A stretch of 9,941 nt of DNA from Candidatus Kapaibacterium sp. (GTDB lineage: Bacteria; Bacteroidota; Ignavibacteria; Kapaibacteriales; UBA2268), in contig JAQIDA010000377.1 in NCBI GenBank assembly GCA_027858275.1, positions 1 through 9,941 of the forward strand, in the 5' to 3' direction. This document shows, in pieces, positions 1 to 7,184 of this stretch. A program made the translations under genes and the position numbers. Position 1 is the first letter of the stretch, and each line of letters begins with the position of its first letter. The notes beneath the pieces are model-generated. The model did no database searches and was not told the origin of the DNA. It was given only the letters and a program-made list of their open reading frames with translations.

Positions 1-1
1 G

Positions 2-1411
2 ATGAAGAACAAATCTATTTCGGATTTCCTCGCTAAATTTGAAGATTACCTCCATAACGAAGCACATATAGATGAATATTCGAAAATAATGGTTGCGGTC
101 AGCGGCGGAGTGGATTCAATGAGTTTACTCGATGCCTTAGCTAATTTGGCACACGAGTATAAATTCAAATTATACGCAGCGCATTATAACCATAAGCTGC
201 GAGGTCTCAGCTCAGACGCTGATGAAGAGCTTGTCAAAAAAACTGCTGAGAAATATAATATACCATATTATAAATCTACGGGTAATGTTCGCCAGCATTC
301 CGAGAAACTCGGTCTCAGCTTAGAGCTTGCCGCGCGCAATCTTCGCTACAGATTCTTCGAGCGTATGGCGAAAACATTGAAAGTGAATTACATAGTTACG
401 GGACACACTTCCGACGATACGGCGGAGACATTTCTGTTGAATCTTATCCGCGGTTCCGGTATTACGGGATTGTCCGGCATTCCGAGACAGCGTTATATAG
501 GCAAGAACATTTCGATTGTGCGCCCGTACTTGAATATGAGAAAACAGGAAATTATCAGATATGCCAAGGCAAGAAGACTCAAATGGAATGAAGACGAATC
601 CAATTCATTGTTGTTCTTCACTCGTAATAAAGTTAGGCATGATCTAATCCCCAAATTGAAGGAGGACTATTCTCCGGCTATTATTGACGTGATTAATCGT
701 ACGTCCAAACTCTTGCGCGGCGCTGATAATTACATCGCGGAACAGGTCCAAAAAATGCTGCAAAGCGTTATTCGAGACAAAGTCGGGACAAGGTTCTCAG
801 TTTTGATTTCGCTGTTCAACACATTTGATGAATTTATTCAGGGTGAAGTATTGCAAACGGCATTGACCTCATTCTATAAAATGCAGAATGTTTCAATGCA
901 AACAATAGACAGAATCCTTGAGTTGCTTCAGAAACCGACCGGCGCGCTTTGCGAAGTCAATAAAAGTATCATCGCCCTGCGCGATCGTGATTATATTATC
1001 TTTGATAAGAAAAAAGAGAATTTCAATATCAATCTGCCGATCAATAAATCGGGAGAATTCGTCGCAGGAGACGCGAAACTCATTCTGAGCAAAGTCGCAA
1101 AGAAAGACATTAATTACGACGACAGTCCTAATGCTGAATACTTCGACGCAGACTTATTGCCGTCCAGATTGTACATTCGTTCCTATATGCCCGGCGATAC
1201 ATTCCAACCGCTCGGAATGACAGGCACAATGAAAATCAGCGATTTTCTGACAAACGAGAAAATGCCGCTGATAGACAAACCCTACGTCCTGATGCTCGCA
1301 ACTCAAAACGACATCGCTTGGATTTGCGGCAAAAGAATCAGCGACAAGTTCAAAATCAGCGGCGACACGAAAAATGTAGTTAAAGCAGAATATATTATTA
1401 TAGACAAATAA
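2..1411 (+). CDS. tilS: tRNA(Ile)-lysidine synthetase TilS
   Basis: Ligates lysine to C34 of the CAU-anticodon tRNA-Ile in the cytoplasm using ATP, so that the tRNA reads AUA codons as isoleucine; normally essential. The protein shows the N-type ATP pyrophosphatase P-loop SGGVDS at residues 34-39 and the second family motif GHTSDDTAETFLLNLIRGSG at 134-153. The RNKVRHDLIPKL segment at 208-219 and a C-terminal TilS domain with PGDTFQPLGM (397-406), KISDFLTNEK (411-420) and a final GKRISDKFKI stretch (443-452) are also present. At 469 aa it is a full-length long-form TilS. The ATG at base 2 gives a normal N terminus about 30 residues before the P-loop, but the upstream region is outside the window, so a slightly earlier start cannot be excluded. 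It is followed by hpt after an 11-nt gap, a pairing familiar from many bacteria. The identification is secure from the motifs; the start is less so. Confidence 0.95.
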   Translation: MKNKSISDFLAKFEDYLHNEAHIDEYSKIMVAVSGGVDSMSLLDALANLAHEYKFKLYAAHYNHKLRGLSSDADEELVKKTAEKYNIPYYKSTGNVRQHSEKLGLSLELAARNLRYRFFERMAKTLKVNYIVTGHTSDDTAETFLLNLIRGSGITGLSGIPRQRYIGKNISIVRPYLNMRKQEIIRYAKARRLKWNEDESNSLLFFTRNKVRHDLIPKLKEDYSPAIIDVINRTSKLLRGADNYIAEQVQKMLQSVIRDKVGTRFSVLISLFNTFDEFIQGEVLQTALTSFYKMQNVSMQTIDRILELLQKPTGALCEVNKSIIALRDRDYIIFDKKKENFNINLPINKSGEFVAGDAKLILSKVAKKDINYDDSPNAEYFDADLLPSRLYIRSYMPGDTFQPLGMTGTMKISDFLTNEKMPLIDKPYVLMLATQNDIAWICGKRISDKFKISGDTKNVVKAEYIIIDK

Positions 1412-1422
1412 GCTGAATTAAT

Positions 1423-2016
1423 ATGGATAATGTCAGCACTTCGACTCCGCTCAGTGACCGTGATTCGACTCAGATCGCTGAACTGATTTCAGTGAACGGC
1501 AGGACATTCAAGCTGATTATTGATCAAGTTCGCATTGATTCAATTGTATCTGACCTCGCCGACAAAATAAACAGTGATTATGCCGGCAAGCAGATTATAT
1601 TTCTGATAGTACTAAAAGGCTCAATATTCTTTAGTGCCGATCTGCTTCGCAAGATTACAGGTGATTGCCGAGTTGAAACAATCCGCGCCAAAAGCTACGG
1701 CACAGAAATGAAAAGCTCCGGCAATGTGGAACTCGATATGACCTGTTCCGATGTCAGCGGCAAACATGTCATTATTATTGAAGATATTGTTGATTCGAGC
1801 AGAACTCTCAAAAAAGTCAGCCAAAAACTAAAAGAGCAGAACCCCGCATCTCTTGAGATAGTCTCGTTCCTCTCCAAGCCAACGGAACGAGTAACAGACA
1901 TAGAAGTTAAATATGTAGGCATGGAAATCCCCAATAGCTTCGTAATCGGCTACGGTCTGGATTTTGCGGAATGCGGACGGCAATATCCCGATATTTATGC
2001 TTTGCATGAAGAATAA
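1423..2016 (+). CDS. hpt: hypoxanthine(-guanine) phosphoribosyltransferase
   Basis: Purine salvage enzyme that converts hypoxanthine (and usually guanine) plus PRPP to IMP or GMP in the cytoplasm. Visible family features are the LKGSIFFSADL loop (64-74), the SYGTEMKSSGNVEL flexible loop (91-104), the PRPP-binding segment IIIEDIVDSSRTL (117-129) and the base-binding C terminus FVIGYGLDFAECGRQYPDIYAL (173-194). The PRPP loop usually reads D-T-G-x-T; here it is D-S-S-R-T, so the customary glycine is serine. The protein has 197 residues, about 15 more than typical, owing to a Ser/Thr/Asp-rich N-terminal lead; a later start is possible, but no internal Met is suitably placed. There is no Shine-Dalgarno before the ATG, which lies 11 nt after the tilS stop, so translational coupling within a tilS-hpt operon is likely. 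A terminator lies 24 nt downstream. Annotated from family knowledge; substrate preference is not visible from sequence. Confidence 0.93.
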   Translation: MDNVSTSTPLSDRDSTQIAELISVNGRTFKLIIDQVRIDSIVSDLADKINSDYAGKQIIFLIVLKGSIFFSADLLRKITGDCRVETIRAKSYGTEMKSSGNVELDMTCSDVSGKHVIIIEDIVDSSRTLKKVSQKLKEQNPASLEIVSFLSKPTERVTDIEVKYVGMEIPNSFVIGYGLDFAECGRQYPDIYALHEE

Positions 2017-2039
2017 TTTGGGGTGTAAACGTATCTTTT

Positions 2040-2074
2040 AAGGAGGTTTGATGCATATTCAGTCCTCCTTTTTT
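2040..2074 (+). terminator. Rho-independent terminator of tilS-hpt
   Basis: The arm AAGGAGG (2040-2046) pairs with CCTCCTT (2064-2070). Inside it, past a T-T mismatch, TTGA (2048-2051) can pair with TCAG (2059-2062) around a 7-nt loop. A run of six Ts (2069-2074) completes an intrinsic terminator for the plus strand. It lies 24 nt after the hpt stop. On the minus strand no comparable T run follows, so it should act in one direction. The left arm is also a perfect Shine-Dalgarno sequence placed 4 nt before an ATG (see findings). Confidence 0.8.
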
Positions 2075-2156
2075 AGTAATAACAACAAAATCAAAATACA
2101 AGATGCAGTCAAATTGATCTGCCGATCTATCGAATCCAAGAGATATTAATCATTTT

Positions 2157-3272
2157 TTATTTCATAACAGCCAGCGGCACAGTTCTGATAGTACCGTCAA
2201 TGCTGATTCTGAGATAATACATTCCGCTTGCGGTTGATTTGAAATCACAGGGAAGGCTCATCTCTCCTGCTGATAATTTTTTGTTCAGCAGTTCAGCTAC
2301 TATTTCCCCGTTCGAATTTACGAGACATATCTCTACGTTTGCCGGAGATGTTGTTTTTAAATCCAGATTAATCACAGCGCTTGAATTCGCCGGATTCGGG
2401 TTTACACTAATATCAATCATCTCGTCTGAAAGACGGTTGTCATTGACCTCAGATGTAAGTCCGTCCCAGCCCGCTATTCTCGCCATCATCCACCAAAAGG
2501 CCCAACCTTTGACTTTGCAGTTGAGAGGATGTGAATGCGCGCATGAGCAAGGTTCATAATCTTCGGGATGTTCCCTACACCACTCTTCGGCCCAATTTCT
2601 TCTGTAAGTGCCGTCGTAATATCCGCATGCGTCGTCAGCGTGCATGTCCAGAAAATAATTTCCGCCGGGATCAAAACTTTCAATATCAGCGAAATCGAAC
2701 AAAATTTTATTATTGTCGTGACAGAACTTTCTGATCTGATTATTACGCACATTCAAATTGCCTGCTGTACCCGTTCCGTCAAGATGTCCGGTCATATAAA
2801 TGAATGTAATATCGGGATAGTCTTTTTCAAGCTGATCCATTACGTCGAGGTAATCGGATTTCATCGTTAGTTCGGTTTTGCCGGATACCTGTCCGCACCA
2901 TGACCACATGATTGTATTCACGTCCGCGTATTGAGGATTCGCAAGCAATGCTCTTGTATAAGGGCCCCATGTAGGATAACCGCAATCCGAGCGGGGTTCG
3001 CTGTCGTATAGTTTGAGAGATCCTGCTCCTCTGTTGAAAGTATAAATTGATCCGTGGTCATCGTTCAAAAGTTCCATCCCAGTGACAATTTGGCTGCCGT
3101 GGGAAGTATGACCGTAAGCCATAACAATTTTTTCTTTTGCTTGAATCACATAATTATCAGGCACTTTCTCAAGGTTAATACAATTATGATCAACTATTAT
3201 ACTGCTCTGTCCATATCCGACATAAGACAGCAGGATCGCTATAAATACAGTAAACACAAAAAACTTTTTCAT
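2157..3272 (-). CDS. secreted protein of unknown function with T9SS type A sorting domain
   Basis: Predicted exported protein of 371 aa. The N terminus (MKKFFVFTVFIAILLSYVGYGQ) is a Sec signal peptide with likely cleavage around the GYGQ segment. The last ~85 residues form a T9SS type A sorting domain: it opens with the typical SVNPNPANSS, has beta-rich repeats and carries the usual SGMYYLRI stretch. The middle ~250 residues are the functional part and I do not recognise a named family. They contain GHTSHGSQ, WSWCGQ, YMTGHLDG and DFADIESFDP motifs, a Cys/His cluster CSCAHSHPLNC and a Trp-rich WAFWWMMARIAGWDG. Spaced Ser/His/Asp motifs could suit a hydrolase of SGNH type, but this is a guess. 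Many cysteines suggest disulfides after export. The start at 3272 is chosen because AGAGG (3284-3280) is 7 nt from it; the in-frame ATG at 3278 is only 1 nt from that site. It stands alone, convergent to hpt and divergent from secD. Confidence 0.85.
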   Translation of the reverse strand: MKKFFVFTVFIAILLSYVGYGQSSIIVDHNCINLEKVPDNYVIQAKEKIVMAYGHTSHGSQIVTGMELLNDDHGSIYTFNRGAGSLKLYDSEPRSDCGYPTWGPYTRALLANPQYADVNTIMWSWCGQVSGKTELTMKSDYLDVMDQLEKDYPDITFIYMTGHLDGTGTAGNLNVRNNQIRKFCHDNNKILFDFADIESFDPGGNYFLDMHADDACGYYDGTYRRNWAEEWCREHPEDYEPCSCAHSHPLNCKVKGWAFWWMMARIAGWDGLTSEVNDNRLSDEMIDISVNPNPANSSAVINLDLKTTSPANVEICLVNSNGEIVAELLNKKLSAGEMSLPCDFKSTASGMYYLRISIDGTIRTVPLAVMK

Positions 3273-3279
3273 AGTCATA

Positions 3280-3284
3280 CCTCT
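3280..3284 (-). promoter_or_regulatory. ribosome binding site deciding the secreted-protein start
   Basis: On the minus strand AGAGG lies 7 nt before the ATG at 3272. The alternative in-frame ATG at 3278 would leave only 1 nt of spacing, too little for initiation. This favours a protein beginning MKKFF, the usual form of a signal peptide start. Confidence 0.6.
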
Positions 3285-3323
3285 TTAGAATAAGATAAAC
3301 AACTCTGACACTTCGAGAATGTA

Positions 3324-3331
3324 CAAAAATA
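3324..3331 (-). promoter_or_regulatory. possible -7 element for the secreted-protein gene
   Basis: Read on the minus strand, 3331-3324 is TATTTTTG, which fits the Bacteroidota -7 consensus TAnnTTTG. No TTG is found 17-23 nt upstream of it, so only half of the promoter is supported. It would give a leader of roughly 45 nt before the ATG at 3272. The sequence is AT-rich, so chance matches are common. Confidence 0.25.
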
Positions 3332-3544
3332 TTCATTGATTAACAATAATTAACTCATATTTCACAGCAGTTTTTAATCGCCGAAAAGAGGCTCCCTTAT
3401 CCTAATTATCGAATAATATCAAAGCTCTTTCGTCTTGAGACTTGAATTTTGCGAAATGACTGATTTTTAGGTTGTTTTTCAGGTGAAAAAACAGGGAATA
3501 TATATATTTTATATATACTCAAGGCAAAAACGCCTAAATATTCG

Positions 3545-3575
3545 TTGTTTATTTGCTTGATATGACCTAAATTTG
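3545..3575 (+). promoter_or_regulatory. predicted Bacteroidota-type promoter for secD-secF-STAS
   Basis: TTG at 3545-3547 and TAAATTTG at 3568-3575 match the Bacteroidota -33 (TTG) and -7 (TAnnTTTG) elements with 20 nt between them, inside the accepted 17-23 range. Transcription would start near 3581, leaving a leader of about 100 nt before the TTG start codon. That leader contains the 8-bp hairpin at 3592-3611. The consensus was defined in Bacteroides and Flavobacterium; its use in this organism is an assumption. Confidence 0.45.
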
Positions 3576-3665
3576 CAGTTCTATATTATATTAGAATAAT
3601 AGTTTATTCTATGATAGTATATGGATAATATTGAATAACAGATAATTGTAATAATAGATAATTTT

Positions 3666-3670
3666 GGAGG
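3666..3670 (+). promoter_or_regulatory. secD ribosome binding site
   Basis: GGAGG at 3666-3670 lies 9 nt before the TTG at 3680. This is the clearest Shine-Dalgarno ahead of any plus-strand gene here, and it fixes the non-ATG start of secD. The next in-frame Met is at residue 60, after the first membrane segment, so it cannot be the real start. Confidence 0.75.
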
Positions 3671-3679
3671 TATTCTCAA

Positions 3680-5752
3680 TTGAAAAAGCTATACGGAAAA
3701 TTTCTTTTAATTCTCATACCGCTTATCGGCGCTTTGGTTATATTATACCCTACTTATAAGGCTGCTGATCTTGAGACATTAAATACAGCGGCAAAACTTG
3801 AAGCAAATGAGGCCAAAGAAGCAGGTGATTACGAAAAAAGTCTCGAAATAATGGACGATTTCAAAGCCGAATACGGTGAAGCACTTGCTGATGCCAGATC
3901 AAAACGCTTGAAACTCGGACTTGATTTGCGCGGTGGTATGTATGTAACTCTTGAAATCGACATCATTAAACTCATCGAAGAATCTTCAATTCGCGAAGAA
4001 AGAGACGAGTTATTAACGGAAGTTTTGACTGCCGCTAAAAAAGAACTCGATGATTCAGACGATCCCGTTCTTGATGTATTCCTTAGAAATTTCAAAACAA
4101 TCGCCGGGGCTCAGGGCAAAACTTTGATCAATTATTTTGACTTCGGCGAATTGAAAGACGTTTCCGAAGATAAAATTATAGAACACCTCCAGACTAATAT
4201 TGACGGCGCTATCGACCAAGCTCACGAAGTTATTCGCCAGCGCGTTGATAAATACGGCGTTTCGGAACCTAATATCCAGAAACAGGGTAACCGACGCATC
4301 TTACTCGAACTTCCCGGCGTGAAAAACGAAATCGAGATGAGACAATTACTCTCAACTACGGCTCGCTTGGAATTCAACATGGTTAGAAACAACCAGAAAA
4401 TTGTTAAAGCTTTCTATAAAATAGATATGCTTCTCGCTGAAAAAGCGAAAAGAAAAGAAGCTATTGAAAAAGATACTAAGCCTGTTGTCAGCGAAGAATC
4501 AGCTACAACAACTGAAGAAGCAAGCTCAACAGCAACTGCCGATCCTGAAAACCCTTACGAAGGCATGGACGACGACGCAGCAGCTAAACAGTTTATGGCA
4601 GATCATCCTTTCACTACTTTGTTCAGCACGAGATACCTTGGCGTTTCAATGAGAGACGAAGACAAATCTCAGCCACAGAACATTCAGTATATCAACGAAA
4701 ATCTTCCCGAAGGTGAATACTCATTCATGATTTCAGAAGATGCCCTTGAAAAATTTGAAGCAATTTTGGCAAGACCTGACGTAAAAAGTTTGATTCCGAT
4801 AGATTATAAAATCGTTCGAGAAGCCAAAGATAATTCTTTCTACAAGAAAGAAACCGGCACTACAGTTTATGATTTCCATTGTTTGAAAGCTGAACCTGAA
4901 TTAACAGGCGACGTTGTTACTTCAGCAATGGCAACTTTCGATCAGCAGAATCAGCCAATCGTTACAATGGGTATGAACTCAGACGGAGCGGAACGTTGGG
5001 GCAGAATCACAGGTGCTAATGTTCACAAAAGAGTATCAGTCGTGCTTGATGACATGGTCTATACAGCACCGACAATCCAAGATAAAATTTCCGGCGGAAA
5101 CACACAGATCACCGGTATGGCTGACATCGACGAAGCCAGACTTTTGGAAATCGTGTTAAAAGCAGGTGCTTTGAAAGCTCCGGTTCAGATTATCGAAGAA
5201 CGCGTAATCGGTCCGTCACTCGGTGAAGATTCAATCATGAGCGGACGTAACGCAAGTCTTTTCGCTTTTGGTATCGTTATCCTCTATATGTTGTTTTATT
5301 ACAACAAAGGCGGATTTGTGGCAAACATAGCCTTGTTGCTGAATGTGCTGCTCATACTTGCTCTTTTGGCATCATTCCACGGTACGCTCACGCTTCCCGG
5401 TATTGCAGGTATCATTCTGACAATAGGTATGGCGGTGGATGCGAACGTGCTGATTTTCGAACGTATTCGTGAAGAGTTGCACAGAGGACGGTCTATCCGT
5501 TCCGCGATCGACGAAGGTTACAGCAAAGCTTTGAGCGCGATCATTGACTCTAACATAACAACAGGTATTACAGCGTCTATTCTTTATTTCTTAGGAACAG
5601 GTCCTATCCAAGGCTTTGCTTTGACATTGCTCATTGGTATCTTCTGTACACTGTTCACGGCAATATTGGTTACTCGCGCGATCGTAGAAGTTACAATGGG
5701 CGCCGGCGCCAAAACGTACAACTTCGGTCAGCCTGCTGTTAAACACTCATAA
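3680..5752 (+). CDS. secD: protein translocase subunit SecD
   Basis: Inner-membrane RND-type subunit that, with SecF, uses the proton gradient to help pull preproteins through SecYEG. TM1 is at about residues 7-25. The hallmark LGLDLRGGMYVTLEID is at 79-94, the P1 region includes VIRQRVDKYGVSEPNIQ (184-200), and five further membrane segments lie between ~525 and 668. The TM4 motif GMAVDANVLIFERIREEL (583-600), with the conserved Asp of proton transfer, is intact. Two stretches are unusual: an acidic, helical segment between TM1 and the LRGG motif (35-75), and a Lys/Glu then Ser/Thr/Ala-rich insert at about 245-310. The latter looks disordered and makes the protein longer than the ~615 aa of E. 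coli SecD. Translation starts at TTG with GGAGG 9 nt upstream. secF follows after 39 nt, so the two are co-transcribed. Identification is certain; the role of the insert is unknown. Confidence 0.96.
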   Translation: MKKLYGKFLLILIPLIGALVILYPTYKAADLETLNTAAKLEANEAKEAGDYEKSLEIMDDFKAEYGEALADARSKRLKLGLDLRGGMYVTLEIDIIKLIEESSIREERDELLTEVLTAAKKELDDSDDPVLDVFLRNFKTIAGAQGKTLINYFDFGELKDVSEDKIIEHLQTNIDGAIDQAHEVIRQRVDKYGVSEPNIQKQGNRRILLELPGVKNEIEMRQLLSTTARLEFNMVRNNQKIVKAFYKIDMLLAEKAKRKEAIEKDTKPVVSEESATTTEEASSTATADPENPYEGMDDDAAAKQFMADHPFTTLFSTRYLGVSMRDEDKSQPQNIQYINENLPEGEYSFMISEDALEKFEAILARPDVKSLIPIDYKIVREAKDNSFYKKETGTTVYDFHCLKAEPELTGDVVTSAMATFDQQNQPIVTMGMNSDGAERWGRITGANVHKRVSVVLDDMVYTAPTIQDKISGGNTQITGMADIDEARLLEIVLKAGALKAPVQIIEERVIGPSLGEDSIMSGRNASLFAFGIVILYMLFYYNKGGFVANIALLLNVLLILALLASFHGTLTLPGIAGIILTIGMAVDANVLIFERIREELHRGRSIRSAIDEGYSKALSAIIDSNITTGITASILYFLGTGPIQGFALTLLIGIFCTLFTAILVTRAIVEVTMGAGAKTYNFGQPAVKHS

Positions 5753-5791
5753 TATGAATCACGAATAAAATAAAAAAAAGGAATAATAATA

Positions 5792-6724
5792 ATGCAATAT
5801 TTTCACGGAACTAAAATTGATTTTATCAGTAAAAGAAATATTTTCTTTACTGTATCCGCGATTCTGATTACGGTCGGAATTATCGCTACCGGAATACTCG
5901 GCCCTGTATTGGGTATCGATTTCACGGGCGGTACACAAATAGACATTAAATTTAAAAATACTGTTCAGATAGAAGATATCAGAACAGCAGTAGACGGCGC
6001 GGGACTTACCGGCAGCGAAATTAAAACTTCAGGTACAGACAATTCTTATCTGATTCGCGTTAAAGGCGTCAAAGATGCTCCCGTTTTGGTTAAAGAAGCT
6101 TTGACAGCTCAGTTTGGCACAGACAGCTATGAATTGTTGAAATCTGACGAAGTCGGCGCTAAGATCGGTAAAGAGCTTTGGCTCGACGCTATGCTTGCTG
6201 TCTTGTTGGCTGTTGTAGGTATTCTGATCTATATCGCTTTCCGTTTTGAGTTTGTCTTCGGACTTGGCGCTGTCGCAGCGTTGATCCATGATGTTCTTAT
6301 AACATTTTCGGGAATTGTAATCTTCCATCATTTGGGGGTAATCAATTTGGAAATTGATCAGGCTATACTAGCCGGTCTGCTGACAGTTGTCGGTTATTCA
6401 ATCAATGATACGGTTATTATCTTTGACCGTATTCGCGAAAACAAAGAAAACATCAAAGGCAAACCGCTTGTATATCTAGTTAATACAAGTATCAACGAAA
6501 CTCTGTCTCGTACAGTCAACACTGTTGCAACAACATTAATCGTTTTGATTACATTGTTGTTCTTCGGCGGTTCGGCTCTTCAGGGATTTGCTTTCACAAT
6601 GCTTATCGGTATCACAACAGGAACCTACTCATCAATCTTTATCGCGAGTTCTTTCGTTGTATTCTATAACGAAAAAGTGAAAAAAGTCGATGTAAAAGGC
6701 GGAGCGAACGCAGCGGTTGTTTAA
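5792..6724 (+). CDS. secF: protein translocase subunit SecF
   Basis: Partner of SecD in the inner membrane, completing the RND-like pair that drives the late steps of Sec export. The 310-aa protein has TM1 at about 17-38, the family signature GIDFTGGTQIDI (41-52), a small periplasmic P4 domain (55-120), and five C-terminal membrane segments from about 130 to 292. The TM4 motif VGYSINDTVIIFDRIREN (200-217) corresponds to the VDANVLIFERIRE motif of SecD. Length is normal for a stand-alone SecF. AGGA (5779-5782) lies 9 nt before the ATG. Because most Bacteroidota proper have a single fused SecDF, the separate gene is useful for placing the organism. The STAS gene follows 46 nt later in the same direction with no terminator between, so the three genes probably form one operon. 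Confidence 0.96.
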   Translation: MQYFHGTKIDFISKRNIFFTVSAILITVGIIATGILGPVLGIDFTGGTQIDIKFKNTVQIEDIRTAVDGAGLTGSEIKTSGTDNSYLIRVKGVKDAPVLVKEALTAQFGTDSYELLKSDEVGAKIGKELWLDAMLAVLLAVVGILIYIAFRFEFVFGLGAVAALIHDVLITFSGIVIFHHLGVINLEIDQAILAGLLTVVGYSINDTVIIFDRIRENKENIKGKPLVYLVNTSINETLSRTVNTVATTLIVLITLLFFGGSALQGFAFTMLIGITTGTYSSIFIASSFVVFYNEKVKKVDVKGGANAAVV

Positions 6725-6770
6725 TGGCTCGAAATAATAAATAATATTTAGAAATTGCCGGGAACTCAAA

Positions 6771-7112
6771 ATGAATTACGAACACAAAACATTCGAAGGC
6801 AAAGCTTCAGTCGTATCGGTCAAAGTTCGCGAACAAGCTCTGGGCGGCAATGACGCTCTGATCTTTGCAACGAAACTCGATGAATTGCGTCAGGATAAAT
6901 TCAAACATATTATTGTGGATCTCAGCAATGTGAAACTAATGAACAGTTCCGGTCTGGGAATGCTGGTCGGCGGGTTAAGCACTTTGAAAAAGTACGATAT
7001 AACAATGTCGCTGGCGGCTGTTCCGGACAAAGTAAATGAATTATTGAAGATGACTCATCTCGACGAAGTCTTCAAGATTTATGATACGGTTGAGAACGCT
7101 GCTACGCGTTAA
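6771..7112 (+). CDS. STAS-domain anti-sigma-factor antagonist-like protein
   Basis: A single 113-aa STAS domain of the SpoIIAA/RsbV type. Such cytoplasmic proteins bind a kinase/anti-sigma factor when unphosphorylated, freeing a sigma factor, and are switched off by phosphorylation of a serine. The domain core is IIVDLSNVKLMNSSGLGMLV (47-66); the switch serine would be Ser59 or Ser60 in NSSGLG, where many family members have DSSGLG. The C-terminal half (KYDITMSLAAVPDKVNELLKM) fits the usual strand-helix ending. No RsbW/SpoIIAB kinase, PP2C phosphatase or sigma factor is present in the window, so the partner is unknown. A weak GGGA (6760-6763) is the only ribosome binding site. It lies last in the secD-secF unit before a strong terminator, so it is probably co-expressed with the translocase. 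Family assignment is firm; role is inferred. Confidence 0.9.
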   Translation: MNYEHKTFEGKASVVSVKVREQALGGNDALIFATKLDELRQDKFKHIIVDLSNVKLMNSSGLGMLVGGLSTLKKYDITMSLAAVPDKVNELLKMTHLDEVFKIYDTVENAATR

Positions 7113-7139
7113 TTCCGGCTTGAGTTCATTAGGATAACC

Positions 7140-7176
7140 AAAACTCCGATACTAATAATTAGTATCGGAGTTTTTT
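7140..7176 (+). terminator. Rho-independent terminator of the secD-secF-STAS operon
   Basis: A perfect 16-bp stem (7140-7155 with 7159-7174) closes on a TAA loop and its 3' arm runs into TTTTTT (7171-7176). The A run at the 5' side gives a weaker T run on the minus strand. It begins 28 nt after the STAS stop codon. Confidence 0.92.
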
Positions 7177-7184
7177 GCGTCTAA

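Larger units (their letters stand above)
3279..3679. other. divergent intergenic region with clustered hairpins
   Basis: These 400 AT-rich bases separate the divergent secreted-protein gene and secD; I see no coding potential in them. Four small inverted repeats are present: TTTTTCA/TGAAAAA around GG (3475-3490), an 8-bp TATATATA pair around TTT (3499-3517), AGGC/GCCT around AAAAAC (3522-3535), and TAGAATAA/TTATTCTA around TAGT (3592-3611). AGATAATT occurs twice, at 3640-3647 and 3656-3663, just before the secD ribosome binding site. The cluster 3475-3535 sits upstream of the predicted secD promoter, where regulator binding would be expected, but some of these AT-rich repeats may be chance. 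Confidence 0.5.

Noticed and set aside
2568..2870. A 100-codon plus-strand open frame opposite the secreted protein
   Set aside because: The minus strand carries a coherent signal peptide and sorting domain over this region; the plus-strand product looks random.
6029..6331. A 100-codon open frame on the minus strand within secF
   Set aside because: It is antisense to conserved SecF sequence and its composition shows no recognisable protein pattern.
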